From Myrmaecium sp. VS I D KN 1 (lineage: Eukaryota; Ascomycota; Dothideomycetes; Valsariales; Valsariaceae), in NCBI GenBank assembly GCA_019775845.1, contig JADQAV010000005.1, forward strand, positions 1 through 64,000: 64,000 nucleotides of DNA, read 5' to 3'. The translations under genes were made by a program, and so were the position numbers. Below the pieces are notes generated by a model. That model worked only from the letters and a program-made list of their open reading frames with translations, was not told where the DNA came from and made no database searches. Shown in pieces: positions 50,117 to 61,797 of the stretch (position 1 is the stretch's first letter; the number at the start of each line of letters is the position of its first letter).

Positions 50117-51160
50117 ATGGCCGATCGTAAGAACAGAGCCGCTTCTGCCGAGCTGAGCTGCCCGACGGCACCAAAGGTGGATTCCGCACGAGGAAGCGAC
50201 GATGGCTTCCACGACGCAAAGGAGGATGTCATACTGAGCGATCAAGATCTGCTAACGATCCGGGATGAGCTGGTCTACATCGCACGTCGGGTTGGCCGGC
50301 TCATCGTCACTGCCGTACCTTCCGTCGACTCGTCCAGCACTAAGCGGAACTCCAGCGACCGCGTCACCGAGACCGACAAGGCCGTCGAAGCCACCGTCGA
50401 GGCGTACCTCGCCCGCCGCTTCCCCCGCATCGCCTTCCTGGGCGAGGAGTCTTACAAGCACGGCGACAAGCTCACCGACCAGCCCACCTTCGTCGTTGAC
50501 CCCATCGACGGCACCCTCAACTTCATCCACCAGTTCGAGAACGTGGCCATCTCCCTCGCCCTCGTGATCGGGAAGAAGCCCGTCGTCGGCGTCGTCCTCA
50601 ACCCCTTCCGCCACGAACTCTACGCCGCCGTCCGCGGCCACGGCGCCACGCTCACCCGCGGCGACCCCGACGGCGGCAACACCAGCCCCGCGATCCCGCT
50701 TCCCCTCTGCCGCCCTGCCGATCCCCTCCCCGGCCTTAACGGCTGCCTCGTCGCGGTCGAATGGGGCAACGAACGTCAAGGTCCGCACTGGGCGCTCCGC
50801 GCCGGCATGGTCCGCCAGCTCCTCACCGCCCGCGCCGAGGGCGGCACCATGTGTCATTCCATCCGCTCGACCGGCTCTGCCGCGCTCGACTTCTGCGCCG
50901 TCGCCCAGGGCGCCCTCGACCTCTTCTGGGAAGGCGGCTGCTGGTGCTGGGACGTCGCGGCCGGCTGGATCATCCTCGAGGAGGCCGGCGGCCTCGTCGC
51001 CTCCGCCAACCCGGCCGACTGGCAGCCCACCCTGGAAGGCCGCGTCTACCTCGCCGTCCGCCCCGCACCCACCGGCCAGGTCGCCCTCGTCGAGGAGATG
51101 TGGGCGCTGATGGGCGATCGTCGGTTTGACTTCTCTACACCGGCGCCGGCGGCCGAGTGA
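50117..51160 (+). CDS. Inositol monophosphatase family protein
   Basis: This is a Mg2+-dependent, Li+-sensitive phosphatase-fold enzyme. Single exon of 347 residues from MADRKNRAASAEL. The metal-binding motifs are intact: GEES near residue 109, DPIDGTLNF starting at D128, and WDVAAGWIILEEAGG near residue 278. Family members hydrolyse inositol monophosphates; some fungal paralogs (QutG) sit in the quinate cluster, but no quinate genes are present here, so a general inositol-phosphate role is more likely. The N-terminal ~35 residues are variable. Codons are strongly C/G-ending, giving long antisense open frames that are not genes. Confidence 0.92.
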   Translation: MADRKNRAASAELSCPTAPKVDSARGSDDGFHDAKEDVILSDQDLLTIRDELVYIARRVGRLIVTAVPSVDSSSTKRNSSDRVTETDKAVEATVEAYLARRFPRIAFLGEESYKHGDKLTDQPTFVVDPIDGTLNFIHQFENVAISLALVIGKKPVVGVVLNPFRHELYAAVRGHGATLTRGDPDGGNTSPAIPLPLCRPADPLPGLNGCLVAVEWGNERQGPHWALRAGMVRQLLTARAEGGTMCHSIRSTGSAALDFCAVAQGALDLFWEGGCWCWDVAAGWIILEEAGGLVASANPADWQPTLEGRVYLAVRPAPTGQVALVEEMWALMGDRRFDFSTPAPAAE

Positions 51161-51887
51161 ACCTTTAGCTGGAGCGATCCGAAACCCGGGAACGATTGAC
51201 AAGAATAAAAGGAAAGTGGCGGGTTTGAGTGGGACAAGTGGGCATCATGAGTCTAGAGCGGCTAAGGCACCTTGCAATGGAAAGAGGGAACGGGAAAGAA
51301 AGACAAGAGGCTTGCTACAAGAGAAGAGCGGGAGAAAGAAATCAACAAACAAAGACAAGCGAGAAAGGGATGGAGAAGGGAAACAAAAGGATATTCAAGA
51401 GACCCCAGTAGATAGAAGAATCCCCCGCCCTCCCCTCTCCCTTATTTTCACCCGAAGGGCAGGGAATGAAAAAAGGTAGCATTTAATGAAATCAGACAGG
51501 AACGGAACATTGCTAAAACTATACTTGTGCACTTCCTGGATCCCGTCTTTTAACAGTAGTGAATGGTGAACGTATTAGCGGTGGTAGTACCGTAGTAGTA
51601 GTAGTAATGAGAAAGACAGCATTAAGATATAAAATTGGATAAAGGAGAAAAACAAAAAGATTAACAAGGACGACTACCAACTACTCGATAGCAAGCAGGA
51701 TTATGTAGATGGGGCAGCTAAGCTCATTCCGTTACTTACCGTACATATATGCGAAATGATCTAAAGAAAAAAAAAATCTATACATCACCCTTCAGTTTTC
51801 AAGCAAAGGACAGAGCAGGCCCTTTGATAAAAGAAAGACCCCCCCTCCCCTCCCCCTACCAAATGTATCTATTCACCGATGGAATCC

Positions 51888-51911
51888 NNCCCCCCCCCCC
51901 CCCCCCCCCCC
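51888..51911. repeat. Poly-C run with two unresolved bases
   Basis: Two N bases (51888-51889) are followed by 22 consecutive C. The true length is uncertain; this looks like a homopolymer that sequencing could not resolve. Confidence 0.9.
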
Positions 51912-52490
51912 GACGTGCTACGAAGCAGCAAGCACACCGGGAGTAGAACAGGGGAGAAAAATCATCGGGTAGTCATATCAATCGTGTTTCAGTTCAAAGG
52001 CACATACATACATCTCACATCCTACAATGGTTTGCCTTCCATTCATACCATTTCTTATGGATACATACATACTCCCCCCACCCTCGCTGGACACGCTATC
52101 TCCGAGCCGCCGTGAGTGAGCTGGTTCTGTGTCGCCACGTACGCCCCGTCGGCCGTTCATTTCCGGGTTGTCACGCACCCAACTCTGTACTCTCCGCCTT
52201 CTCCTCTTCTGTTTTCTTTTCGCCATCTATTTCCCTCCTCCTTTTTCATCCTGAACCTCCCTTTACTATTTCCACCATGGCTGCGCCTAAGATTCATCGG
52301 GTCTGTTTGTGGTTGTTGATGTCGTTTTTGATGGTGATGGTAGTGATGGTGGTGGCGGTGGCAGTGGTGATAGTGAGGGGTTGCAGTCTGACATCGTAGA
52401 AGAAAGGGTATATGTAACCAAAGATTTCCATTGTAATGTAGTAAGGTGTGTGCCGGACGTGGCCGGACGTTTGGGTGAGTCAGGTGTGAC

Positions 52491-52530
52491 GATGATGATG
52501 GTGATGGTGATGGTGATGGTGATGGTGATA
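52491..52530. repeat. (GATGGT)n microsatellite
   Basis: GATGATGATGGT is followed by about four tandem GATGGT units in the 3' region of lsm12. Confidence 0.85.
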
Positions 52531-52688
52531 CCATGAGATGTGAGAGGAGGTAGTATGATTGAGGGTTGGATGTATTGCGAGTGGACGATGATAAGAAGGG
52601 GTATATGCTTCTTTTTCCTGGGAGAGGAAGAGATGTCAAGGGAGATGAAGGAAAAAGATGTACAGCATGTAGGAGCGAGGCTAAGTGT

Positions 52689-53593
52689 TCACCCGCCCTT
52701 GCGCGGCGCGATAGGGGTCGCAACCACAGGCCTGCTCGCTGAAGGCGCGGTCGCACTGGCATTCGCCGCGCTCTTCTTGCGCTCGAAAAACGTCTGCAGG
52801 ATGCGCCGAACCATGACCAAGCTCTTCTCGTCCTTCTTCGAAGCGGCGCAGTTCTCCAATCCGTATGGCTTGGATATGACCACCGCGTCATTGACGATGA
52901 TCTGGGTGTCGTGCCAGCGCGTCGGGAGGCTATTGAGCGTTGCGTTAGTTTCTACACATGAGACTCGAAAGATCAAGGACAAGTGTGGGTCTGGTGACAT
53001 ACGTCCTCTGCAGAGCGCTGAATATCTCCTGTGCTTCCTTCGTGATACCACGGCCCTTAAGGAACTCCTCCTCCTTCAGCTTGCGAACCGCAGCTTCCTC
53101 ACGAGCCTTGAGAGCTCCGATGTCCACAGGTCCGATACTCGGAAGGGCGCCGTCAAAGCCGGGCCCAGAGCCTTCAATGCGCTGCGGGGCGCCGGTGAGC
53201 TCGAAGGACACAATGTGAGAGACTGGGATGATGTGGTAATCGCCAGGCTGATTAGAGAGGGAAGAGGCGGGATTCGGAGGAGCAGGAGCGGTGTTGATGG
53301 CGATGACGTTGGTGATGGGGCACGCGGTGAAGAGGGTGCCCTCGAGAGTCTGGTTGTGCGGCGCGGCGGTCACTTTGATGCTGTGATAACGACGAAGTCA
53401 GCCAGCTGCTCCTGCAGCGTCCAAGGCCCAGTGTGAACATCTTGGACGGAAGTCTCGCAATCGTCGGCCTGGTCACTTACCGTGCACCGACGGCCTTGTA
53501 CAAGCTGTCCTGTTCGACAGTGCCGGCGTCCTTGCCCAAGCCTTTCGGAGTGGCCACCTTGCCGGTCATGCTCTGGCGCTTCTGGTCGGCCAT
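52689..53593 (-). CDS. lsm12: Lsm12 family protein (LSm plus anticodon-binding-like domain)
   Basis: Lsm12 associates with ribosomes and with Pbp1/ataxin-2 in yeast (family knowledge). Three exons on the minus strand, 53593-53481, 53380-53003 and 52929-52689, give 243 residues. After a short N-terminus (MADQKRQSMTGKVATPKGL), an LSm-like domain spans about residues 30-85 (KVTAAPHNQTLEGTLFTACP), and the C-terminal AD domain spans about 120-215 (REEAAVRKLKEEEFLKGRGI, LPTRWHDTQIIVNDAVVISK). The tail is Ala/Ser/Lys-rich and ends RKGG. Both introns have GT...AG ends and rebuild the domain without gaps. The long plus-strand frame across this locus is a shadow. Confidence 0.93.
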
Positions 53594-54209
53594 AGTCGCG
53601 CTCAGGAGACTGTGTGCGGGAGAATGGCTGTGTGACTGCTTCCCCTAGGCTGCTCGCCGGTTGCTCCTCGATGGACAGCTTGCGATGGGCGCATACAAGC
53701 AAAGAAGGGGGGCAAAGGAGCGACAAGAAGTGAAGCCGTGCGTGCGCGGGGAAGAAGATGAGCAAAGGCAAGCAGTTGAGCAGGCGAGCAGTCGGCGCGT
53801 TGAGCTGGTCAGCTCCAACGGTGGTTGTCGGTCAAGAAAGTCTGCCCGAGCCAACGGTTGCTGCGTAGGTACCAAGGAGATCGCTTCCGCACGGCACGGG
53901 AGTTTCCTGGTGGCCCCGTCACCTCAAAACGTGCCACCGACCATCATGCCCGCCGATTCACGTCACCTCTGACCTTCATTTCTTCACAAATCATGCTACG
54001 CGGTCCGCGATTGTACCGGACGATCGGACTTGATCAAGTTTCTCTATTTTTACTTGGATATGCAACATTTTAAACATCATTCAATCTGTATATTCATGTC
54101 CGAATTCCAAATTCCGTCACAACGTCACCGCCATTCCTCAAGGCTGACACAGGAAGACGCCAAATAAAATCTCTCCAAGTCACTTTCGCATTGCCTCTTA
54201 CATTTCCAT
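53594..54209. other. Intergenic region, LSM12 upstream / 6PGDH 3' end
   Basis: 616 bp holding the lsm12 promoter and the 6PGDH 3' UTR (both genes on the minus strand). No gene or repeat was recognised. Confidence 0.5.
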
Positions 54210-56064
54210 CTAAGCGGTGTAGGAGGAAGCGGAGACGTTACCACCGCGGCCGGTCCAGTTAACGTGGATGTCCTTGCCGGTGGGGAAGTGGTCGTTGGCG
54301 TATTCCTCCTTCACGCGGAAAGTGTGGGCACCGAAGTAGTCTCTGTGTCCGAATTTAGTATCCGCCTCATCTTCACGCTTTACGTTCCTGTGTTTGATGC
54401 GACTCACCTCTGGGCCTGGAGCAGGTTGGCAGGCAGGTTCTGGCGGCGGTAACCGTCGAAGAAGCTGAGGGCGGTGCTGAAGGCGGGGATGGGGATACCC
54501 CACTGAGCAGCCTTAGAAACGACGTTTCTCCAGCCAGGCTGGGCCTTGTGGATAGCCTTGTTGAAGAAATCATCGAAGAGAAGGTTCTCAAGGTCGGGGT
54601 TGCTGCGGAAAGCCTTGGTGATGTCCTTCAAGAAGACGGAGCGGATGATGCAGCCACCACGCCACATGAGAGCGATCTCGGGCTTGTTGAGCTTCCAGGA
54701 GTACTGCTTGGCAGCCTGCAATGACCATGTTAGTGTGTGGATACTCAGTCGGCGAAGGATCGACATACCTCCTGCATGAGCATGAAGCCCTGGGCGTAGG
54801 AGATGATCTTGGAGGCGTAGAGAGCCTGCTCGAGGTCATCGAGGAAGGCGGCACGGTCTCCGGAGAACTCGGGCTTGGGACCGTCGAGGAGCTTGGAAGC
54901 ACGGCCACGCTCGGCCTTGAGAGAGCTCAAGCAACGAGCAAAAACAGCCTCGCCGATCAAAGTGACGGGCATACCGAGGTCCAAGGCGTTGATGGCGGTC
55001 CACTTGCCGGTACCCTTCTGGCCAGCAGAGTCCAGGATCTTCTCGACGATGGGAGTGCCATCGTCGTCGTTCTTGTACATGATGTCGCGAGTGATTTCAA
55101 TAAGGAAGGAATCAAGGACGCCCTTGTTCCACTTGTCGAAGGTATCGCCCATCTCCTTCTCGGTCATACCAAGACCGTTCTTCATGATGTCATAGGCCTA
55201 AATGATTAACGTACGTTAGGTGTCTGTTCCTCGTTGAATGACGAGTGGAGCTTCAGTTCTTACCTCGCAGATAAGCTGCATGTCACCGTACTCAATACCA
55301 TTGTGGACCATCTTGACGTAGTGACCAGCACCCTCGTCGCCGACCCATTGGCAGCAAGGCTCGCCATCGCTCTTAGCAGCGATGCTCTGGAAGACATCCT
55401 TGATGTACGGCCAGGCCTCCTCGTTACCCCCGGGCATGATGCTGGGGCCGTAGCGGGCACCCTCCTCACCACCAGAGACACCGGAGCCGACGAAGCGAAT
55501 GCCCTTGGAAGCAAGGTACTTGGTGCGGCGGTTGGTGTCGGGGTAGTGGGAGTTACCACCATCGATGATGATGTCACCCTCCTCAATACCACCCTCGTTC
55601 AAGAGCAGCTCGATGAAGTCGTCGACAGGCTTGCCCGCCATGACAAGGAGCATCATCCTCCTGGGTTTCTTGAGCTTCTGGACGAACTCCTTGATGGAGT
55701 GGGCGCCAACAATGGACTTTCCCTTGGCCTCTGCAGATAACGCATCAGCAATCGAGCGGCGAAAGCAATTCTCTCTTTCCAGCGGTCCTTACCATTCTCC
55801 AAGAAACGGTCGACCTTAGCCACTGTGCGGTTGAACGCGACAACGGTGAAGCCGTGGTCGGCAGCGTTCATGATCAGGTTCTGGCCCATGACCTACAACG
55901 GGGATCAGTATGCACGCCGATGACAATTGACGGCGGGGTAGACGGAGGAGGCTTACGGCCAGACCGATGAGACCGAAATCTGCTCCCGTTAGCAATCAGC
56001 CCCTACGGTGCTGCTGAGAGGGGCATCGAGGCATCGACTTACCTCCGACAGGTTCGGAAGACAT
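54210..56064 (-). CDS. gndA: 6-phosphogluconate dehydrogenase, decarboxylating
   Basis: This is the third enzyme of the oxidative pentose phosphate pathway; it converts 6-phosphogluconate to ribulose 5-phosphate and CO2 with reduction of NADP+. Seven exons on the minus strand, 56064-56043, 55979-55957, 55892-55793, 55730-55264, 55197-54769, 54715-54408 and 54342-54210, give 493 residues. The Rossmann motif GLIGLAVMGQN is assembled across exons 2 and 3; exons 1 and 2 are only 22 and 23 nt. Also visible are the NADP-binding context [22 protein letters not shown], the family signature [17 protein letters not shown], and the active-site region [15 protein letters not shown]. The C-terminus ends [13 protein letters not shown]. 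All junctions keep the frame. It is divergent from the RBM42-like gene. Confidence 0.97.
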
Positions 56065-57773
56065 GGTGCTTCTGCGCGGGGGAGAACAGTTAGCATTGAA
56101 CGGGGATGGGGACGGAAAAAGCAAGGTCAAGGCGGGGTAATACCGTAGATGGTTTGCGATGAGGGGGAGTCGGCGAAGAATGGTGACAGAGGTGGAGGGG
56201 GGAAAAGGTTGGTGGTTGAAGATGGATGGGTGGGAGATGGGAGGAGATGGGAGGTGGGAGATGAGAGAAGTTGCTAGTTGTTCAAAGGCCGACCGGGGAC
56301 GGGGCTGCTGATAAAGTGTGAAGGGGAGGGAGCGAGAGCGGGTGCACAGTGCGCTTCTTGTTGAGACCGGAAGTGTGGGAGTTTGTAAGGCAGGCGCGTG
56401 GGTGCGAGTCTCGAGCAGTGAGGGGCGGAGGGGTAACTGGGCCCAAGCCCACGTCCAACTGGCTGAGGGAGAGCATTACAAGTGGAGACCGGACCGAACT
56501 ATGACGGACAACCCCTCCACCATCAGCCACTGGCACCTCGCACTGCCAAGCCCGACAAGAGAAGAGGAAACTTTTCGACAGGTTCCAAGTTGTTATCTGA
56601 TCATCGGGCAGTAAATGCAGTACCTACCGGTACCTGAGGTAAAGTTGCGCAGCCAGTGGATCACATCGGAAAGGATTGGATGTATGTACAGATGGATTCC
56701 GGTATCAGACAGACCATGCTTAGAGTAAGGTACGTAAGGTAGTATGGCGGACAGTAACTAGTAATGCAGATACCTACTTATGTGCGGTATGGGATGGATA
56801 AAGAGTAGTACCTAGTAGTATTGTATACTGTACATGTACCTCTATGAGTAAATTTACTGTACTGTACATACATGTTCTCTCCGGTTGTGACTCTACATCA
56901 TCGCCCGCCGGAACGTCCATGCTGTTTAGATACCTGGCAACGGGGAGCTACATACGATCAATACTACCTACGAGTACCATGATTCACAACAAGCATAGCT
57001 CTCTCACAGCCCCTTGGTGCCTTCCTTCTGCATGCAACGGTGAGCAGCAGCTTGCACCCGTCGTACTTTACTTATGGGCGGGCACTCCCAGCACGAATGG
57101 TTATTATGTAACCACCCGGCGGAAAGCTCGGAGGGGTGGAAAGGCCAGGGAGAGGAGTGGGAGAGGAGGACGACAGAGCAGGTGGAACAGCCCCCATCAC
57201 ATCATTGCCGCTGCTGGCGACCTCAAGCCCCCCGCCAACGCCGATTCCGCTACGCTGTTTTGGCACTTGCGCCGCGGAATTTCCGGCGAGCGTGCGGCGG
57301 TGGATCGGGCAATCGGCACCTTCGTCCGCCCGCGCCCAGAGTGGAAATGCAAGCCTTACCGCGACTTTTTTTTTGACGCCTGAAGTCCGAGCCGTCGCCG
57401 CCTTTCGCTGCCTTGGAGCGCTGCCTTGAACCAAGGGAGGTGCTGGCCGCATCACCCACCCTGACCACACAACTTCTCCTCCATCCATTACCGGCCCGAC
57501 ATCCCTTCCCGATCCCATTTCTTTAACTCCGTACTGTATTCACTGTACTCTCCCGCTCCCGCCGGGCATCATCGCCACTATCATCGACCCGTCAACCTTC
57601 CCTCCCTGAACTCGGTTGCGTCTCGAACACGTTCTTCTGCTTCCTCGACTTCTACTTTACCTTACGTCACGCGACGCGTGAGCGTCCTGAAGGCCTAATC
57701 AGCTCTTATTAGGTGACGCCGTTCTGCTGGTTTAACAATACTTCATCCGGGCTCTGCGACATTTACATATCCA
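56065..57773. promoter_or_regulatory. Divergent upstream region, 6PGDH/RBM42-like
   Basis: 1.7 kb between head-to-head genes. Near 56610-56850 the sequence is rich in GTACCTA/TAGGTAC-type motifs, and ACTCCGTAC occurs at 57526-57534, just upstream of the RBM42-like gene. Open frames at 56844-57383 lack family resemblance. No RNA gene was recognised. Confidence 0.5.
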
Positions 57774-58844
57774 ATGGCCAATCAGCCAACCTCTTCCGCC
57801 CCCCATCCGTCTCTCCCAGCACGGCCTCCGCCGCCTGCGAACCCGGTCCCATCACTGCCATATGGCAAGAATGCATCTGGCGCAAGCTACGGCAGTTTTT
57901 CAGGCTTCAAGCCAAGGTCGGTAGCGCAGCCGGCGGGACTCAATTCAGGCTGGCAAGCCGCTCCCACAGTTTCAGCCCCTCCAACAACTTACGCGCCGCC
58001 CCAGACTGGTTATGTAGCTGGTGGGTATTCCTATCAACAACAGCCAGCATATTATGCGCCGGCTGGCATCGACCCCTATGCTCAACCAACTCCGCCGCAG
58101 ATACAAAACCCGTTTGCGCCTCCTGGACCGGGGGTAGGCTACGGACGGGGTAGCTCAACTTACGACCCTGAGACCGAAGCGCAAATAGCGCAGTGGCAAA
58201 GCGCATATGCACCGAAGGATGAGCAGAGACCGCATCAGAAGGGGCGCAGCGACGGTGCTTCTTCCGCAGGGAACGCAAACAACACGCCGTTAGGCGGACG
58301 ACCTCCAGCGCACAGCACTCCGGACGTCACCTCTCATGCCTCCAACAACACGCCCGCGGTTGGCGCCGACGGCAAACCGAAGACTGTCATCAGGAGCGGC
58401 GGTGGTCAAACATGGCAAGATCCTACCCTCCTTGAATGGGACCCGTCTCACTTCCGCATCTTTGTCGGCAATCTCGCTGGCGAAGTCACTGACGAGTCTC
58501 TGCTCAAAGCGTTTTCCCGCTATCCCTCGGTTTCGAAAGCACGCGTCATCCGTGACAAAAGGACCACGAAGAGCAAGGGCTACGGATTTGTGAGCTTCGC
58601 AAATGGGGATGACATGTTCCAGGCTGCCAAAGAAATGCAAGGCAAATACATTGGCAGCCATCCGGTTTTGATCAAACGCAGCGACACTGAAATCCGGCCC
58701 GTTGTCGTCACTGATAAACGCAACAAAGGCAAAAATAAGAAGAATAATCATAATAATAGCAAGGTTGCTGGCCATGCGAATACTGGGGCAGGAGTCCAGA
58801 AGAAACAGCCAAAGATCAGAGACGGATTGAAGATCCTTGGGTGA
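57774..58844 (+). CDS. RBM42-like RRM protein
   Basis: Single exon of 356 residues. The first ~215 residues are Pro/Tyr/Gln/Gly-rich and probably disordered. One RRM lies at about 226-305, with RNP2 IFVGNL and RNP1 KGYGFVSF, and the segment YIGSHPVLIKRS at its end. The C-terminus is Lys/Asn-rich and closes with KIRDGLKILG. A single C-terminal RRM preceded by WDPSHFRIFVGNL is the plan of RBM42, a splicing-associated protein. The start MANQPTSSAPHPSLPARPPP follows a leader with no better in-frame ATG. RNA target is unknown. Confidence 0.9.
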   Translation: MANQPTSSAPHPSLPARPPPPANPVPSLPYGKNASGASYGSFSGFKPRSVAQPAGLNSGWQAAPTVSAPPTTYAPPQTGYVAGGYSYQQQPAYYAPAGIDPYAQPTPPQIQNPFAPPGPGVGYGRGSSTYDPETEAQIAQWQSAYAPKDEQRPHQKGRSDGASSAGNANNTPLGGRPPAHSTPDVTSHASNNTPAVGADGKPKTVIRSGGGQTWQDPTLLEWDPSHFRIFVGNLAGEVTDESLLKAFSRYPSVSKARVIRDKRTTKSKGYGFVSFANGDDMFQAAKEMQGKYIGSHPVLIKRSDTEIRPVVVTDKRNKGKNKKNNHNNSKVAGHANTGAGVQKKQPKIRDGLKILG

Positions 58845-59270
58845 TGGAAGACACATTATAGCGTAGGCGTTCAATGGCGAAATGGAAGCGTGCCTGGTCA
58901 GTGATGAGTTCTGGAGGATCAACTTGGCAGGCAAGCTTTGTGAATTTTTATGGCTAGAGATCATTAGGATGACGAAATGTCTATATCAGAATACTCACGA
59001 GGTCAGCGCGACGTGAACAACCTGTAACTTCTCGAGGGTCACAGTCATGAAGTCGACTTTGATGCCTGAGGAAACAGTCACGTGCTTTCTTGGCTCCGCC
59101 CATCCTCGTCGCGAATCGCCAGGACGCGGTTGTAGCTCGAAAGTCAGGCACTTGCAGACATCGACCTCTTGTCGCCTCACCAATTGCGCTCATTCCACCC
59201 CTCCGACATAGACCTGGTCGCATATGCCATAGGTAGCTGCACGCCGGTTTCCCCCCAATTCTCCGCCACG
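58845..59270. other. Intergenic region, RBM42-like / SSR4
   Basis: 426 bp with a CACGTG hexamer near 59080. A 62-residue minus-strand open frame (58995-59183) was considered but has no support. Confidence 0.45.
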
Positions 59271-61797
59271 ATGCAAGATCCCAGTGCGCACGTGGCTCCC
59301 GTCGTCGTAAGTCTTCCTCGACTCGCGCGCGCTCCATTCACTTGGTTCCTACAGTACCCGGCTGTCTCGAGCTGACATCTGATGCTGTGTAGTTGGGACA
59401 TGTCCATCTGCTCTCCGAGTACAAGTTCCCCGTCACCGCCACCCTTACCCCTCAGCAAGCGCTAGATTACCTGGTCAGCGCCCCGAAGATCGTTAGGGAC
59501 ATCGCCGCAGTCTGTTGGACGTACTTCCAGATCCCCCCCAGCGACGGTACCGTCCTTTTGACGTGGCAAACCCCTCAACTGGAGACGCAATTCCCGAGCG
59601 ATGGATATGTCTGGGCGGATCCGGAGCAAAGATACCAGTTCGAGCACCGCGGCTATGTAAGCATACGTTTCACGTCACCCCCGGCCGCACGATGCTAATG
59701 TCTGCCCAGACCCTTGAGATCTTCATGCACCGGTCCGGATACCGCATCAACTACGAGAATATGGCGACTCATACCAGAACACGTTACCGTATCATCGGCA
59801 AAGACCCAAAGGCTCCCGGCGCATTCGATCCCAACCTGTGGATCATCCACTACGGTCAAGCCAACCGTGAGCACTGTATACCTGTCGATCGCATCCCCAT
59901 CACATTAGGCATGTCACGGATCATCGAACATAGACAGTTCATAGAGTCGCAAGGGCAGTTGCTGCGCAAACCATTCATGCTGCATGACCGCGCCAGCTGG
60001 CCGAAGGTCGACCTCCCGCAGCAACAACAATCCCAAAGCCGCGCAAGCATGTACTCGGGCAATCCTAGGCAACCAATTGGTGCGATCGGGGGCCAGCCAC
60101 CGTTTTACAATCCTGTGCCTCATCAACGCGTGGGGCCTTCGCCTGCGAAACGGCAACGCCATCAACCGCCCGCGCAAATGCCTGGCACCGCTCCGGGCAT
60201 GGCGCCTCTCCCGGATGACGACGAGGATCACACCCACCTCGGTGACCTGATGGACCATCTGACCCCTCGAGAGATCAGTGCGATGCGGTACAAGCAGCAC
60301 CATGAATGGATGGAGGAGGTGTTTTCTTCACCCTACTCTGCCGGAAGGATTCAACCTGTCAGTCTGGGCCTAGGGCTCATGGGAGAGCTGGGGTATCTGA
60401 CCAAGGATATACTGGCGGCAGCGCACGCTGATGTGATCACGAAAGTGGAGAAGAAGGAGCAGAGGACGCAAACGAGAGTCGAATATGTTCACGATCCTCC
60501 CGCTTACGAGAAGCTGAACCCTGCTCGCGTGCAGGAGTTCGAAAAGCGCGTGCAGGAGCACCTGGAAAAGGAACAGGTGGTACTGCAGAAGATGAAAGAC
60601 GAGCATGCTAAGAAGGTGGCGGACCTGAAACGAAGCAGAGTGTATGTGCAAGCAGAGAGACGACTGAGGAACGCGGTCTGGGATGAAAGTGCTATCTTAG
60701 CGGACGGCCAACAAGGTACGCGGCAAGAGTCTGCTGAACGTATTGTCCAGGAGGTGGAGAAGACCCTGAACGTCACCGTCAGGCCGAAAGAGGACGTGGT
60801 CTGCGTCGCGAAGGGCGGTTTCCAGGAGGAGCGGCCAATTCCTCCTGCGCCGGCGCCGGCTCCAGCGGAAGACGGCACCGACAACAACGATCAGAGCAAT
60901 GACACTACTATGGGAAACTACGACAGCAATAGCCTCAATGGTCTGATCAACGAAGCAGCTATGGATGCCGACAACACGGCTGCCGGGCTCCTAGACCAGT
61001 TCGGGTCGAATTCCGTGGCCACTACCCCCGCTGCCTCCCTCGCCGCGCCCGCCGGGCAACAGTCTAACTCTGCCGCTGTCACCCCAGCGGATACCGGCGC
61101 ACCCGCTCAGGAATCCTCCGTCGCGGACGGGCAAGCACCAGCGTCCGCATCGGCTGCAGGAGACTCTTTGCTTGCAGGCATGGATATTGATGTTGACATG
61201 GGGGGCATGGACACCGCCAATCCTGCCGATGGTGACGCATCCAAGACGGAGGGCGACTGGGTCATGGTAAACCAGGTTGACGCGCCGGTAGCCGACAACC
61301 AGCCCGCCCCTTCGGCCGATGCGGAGCAACCGTCGGCGACGGCTTCTGCTGGTGCGCCCACGGTGGCAGGGCAGGAGCAACCGCAGCAAGAACAACCTGC
61401 ACCGACATCCGCACCGGGAACGGAGCCAAAGCCTTCCTCGGCGACCGAGCCGCAAGGGCAAGCGCAGAATGAGCAGCAGCAGCAGCAGCCGCCGCCGCCG
61501 CCGCCAGCGGAATCGCAACCGGCAGCCGCAAGCGGAGGAGGCGGTAGCGGGGGCAGCGGCGGCAGCGGCGGCATGTTCGACACCCCGCCGGACTTCGGCA
61601 CATTCACGGACTTTAGCGCGGGCGGCGTGGCCGGGGGCGCGGAGGGACCTGGGGCGGACGACGACGACGACGACGGGCTCGGCCTGGACCTGGGCGAGGG
61701 GGGCCAGCTGATCGAGGACAGCGCGTTCGGGGACGCGCTGCACGGGATGGACACGCACACGCCCGGGGCGGCGTCCGGGGCGGGCGGACCGGAGTGA
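59271..61797 (+). CDS. ssr4: SWI/SNF and RSC complex subunit Ssr4
   Basis: Ssr4 is a subunit of the SWI/SNF and RSC chromatin remodelers known from fission yeast and conserved in filamentous fungi. Three exons, 59271-59306, 59393-59656 and 59710-61797, give 795 residues. The 12-codon first exon (MQDPSAHVAPVV) joins LGHVHLLSEYKFPVTATLTP. The Ssr4 domain fills about residues 1-240, with conserved stretches such as AAVCWTYFQIPPSDGTVLLT and ATHTRTRYRI. A coiled segment follows at about 350-470. The C-terminal ~300 residues are low complexity: Pro/Ala/Gln-rich, a Gly/Ser run, an Asp run (DDDDDDG) and a final acidic tail. Low-complexity length is likely polymorphic. Confidence 0.93.

Larger units (their letters stand above)
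51161..52688. other. Gene-free stretch with assembly gap, IMPase / LSM12
   Basis: 1.5 kb between converging genes. It includes a purine-rich segment (about 51270-51400), two ambiguous bases followed by a C homopolymer (51888-51911), and GATGGT-type repeats (about 52330-52375 and 52491-52530). No gene was recognised. Confidence 0.55.

Noticed and set aside
50252-51202. 316-residue minus-strand open frame
   Set aside because: Antisense shadow of the IMPase-like gene with biased Gly/Ala/Asp composition.
52540-53436. 298-residue plus-strand open frame
   Set aside because: Covers lsm12 exons and an intron on the opposite strand; no recognisable domain.
58995-59183. 62-residue minus-strand frame between the RBM42-like and SSR4 genes
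   Set aside because: It reads somewhat protein-like but has no recognisable family, and it sits in the SSR4 upstream region.
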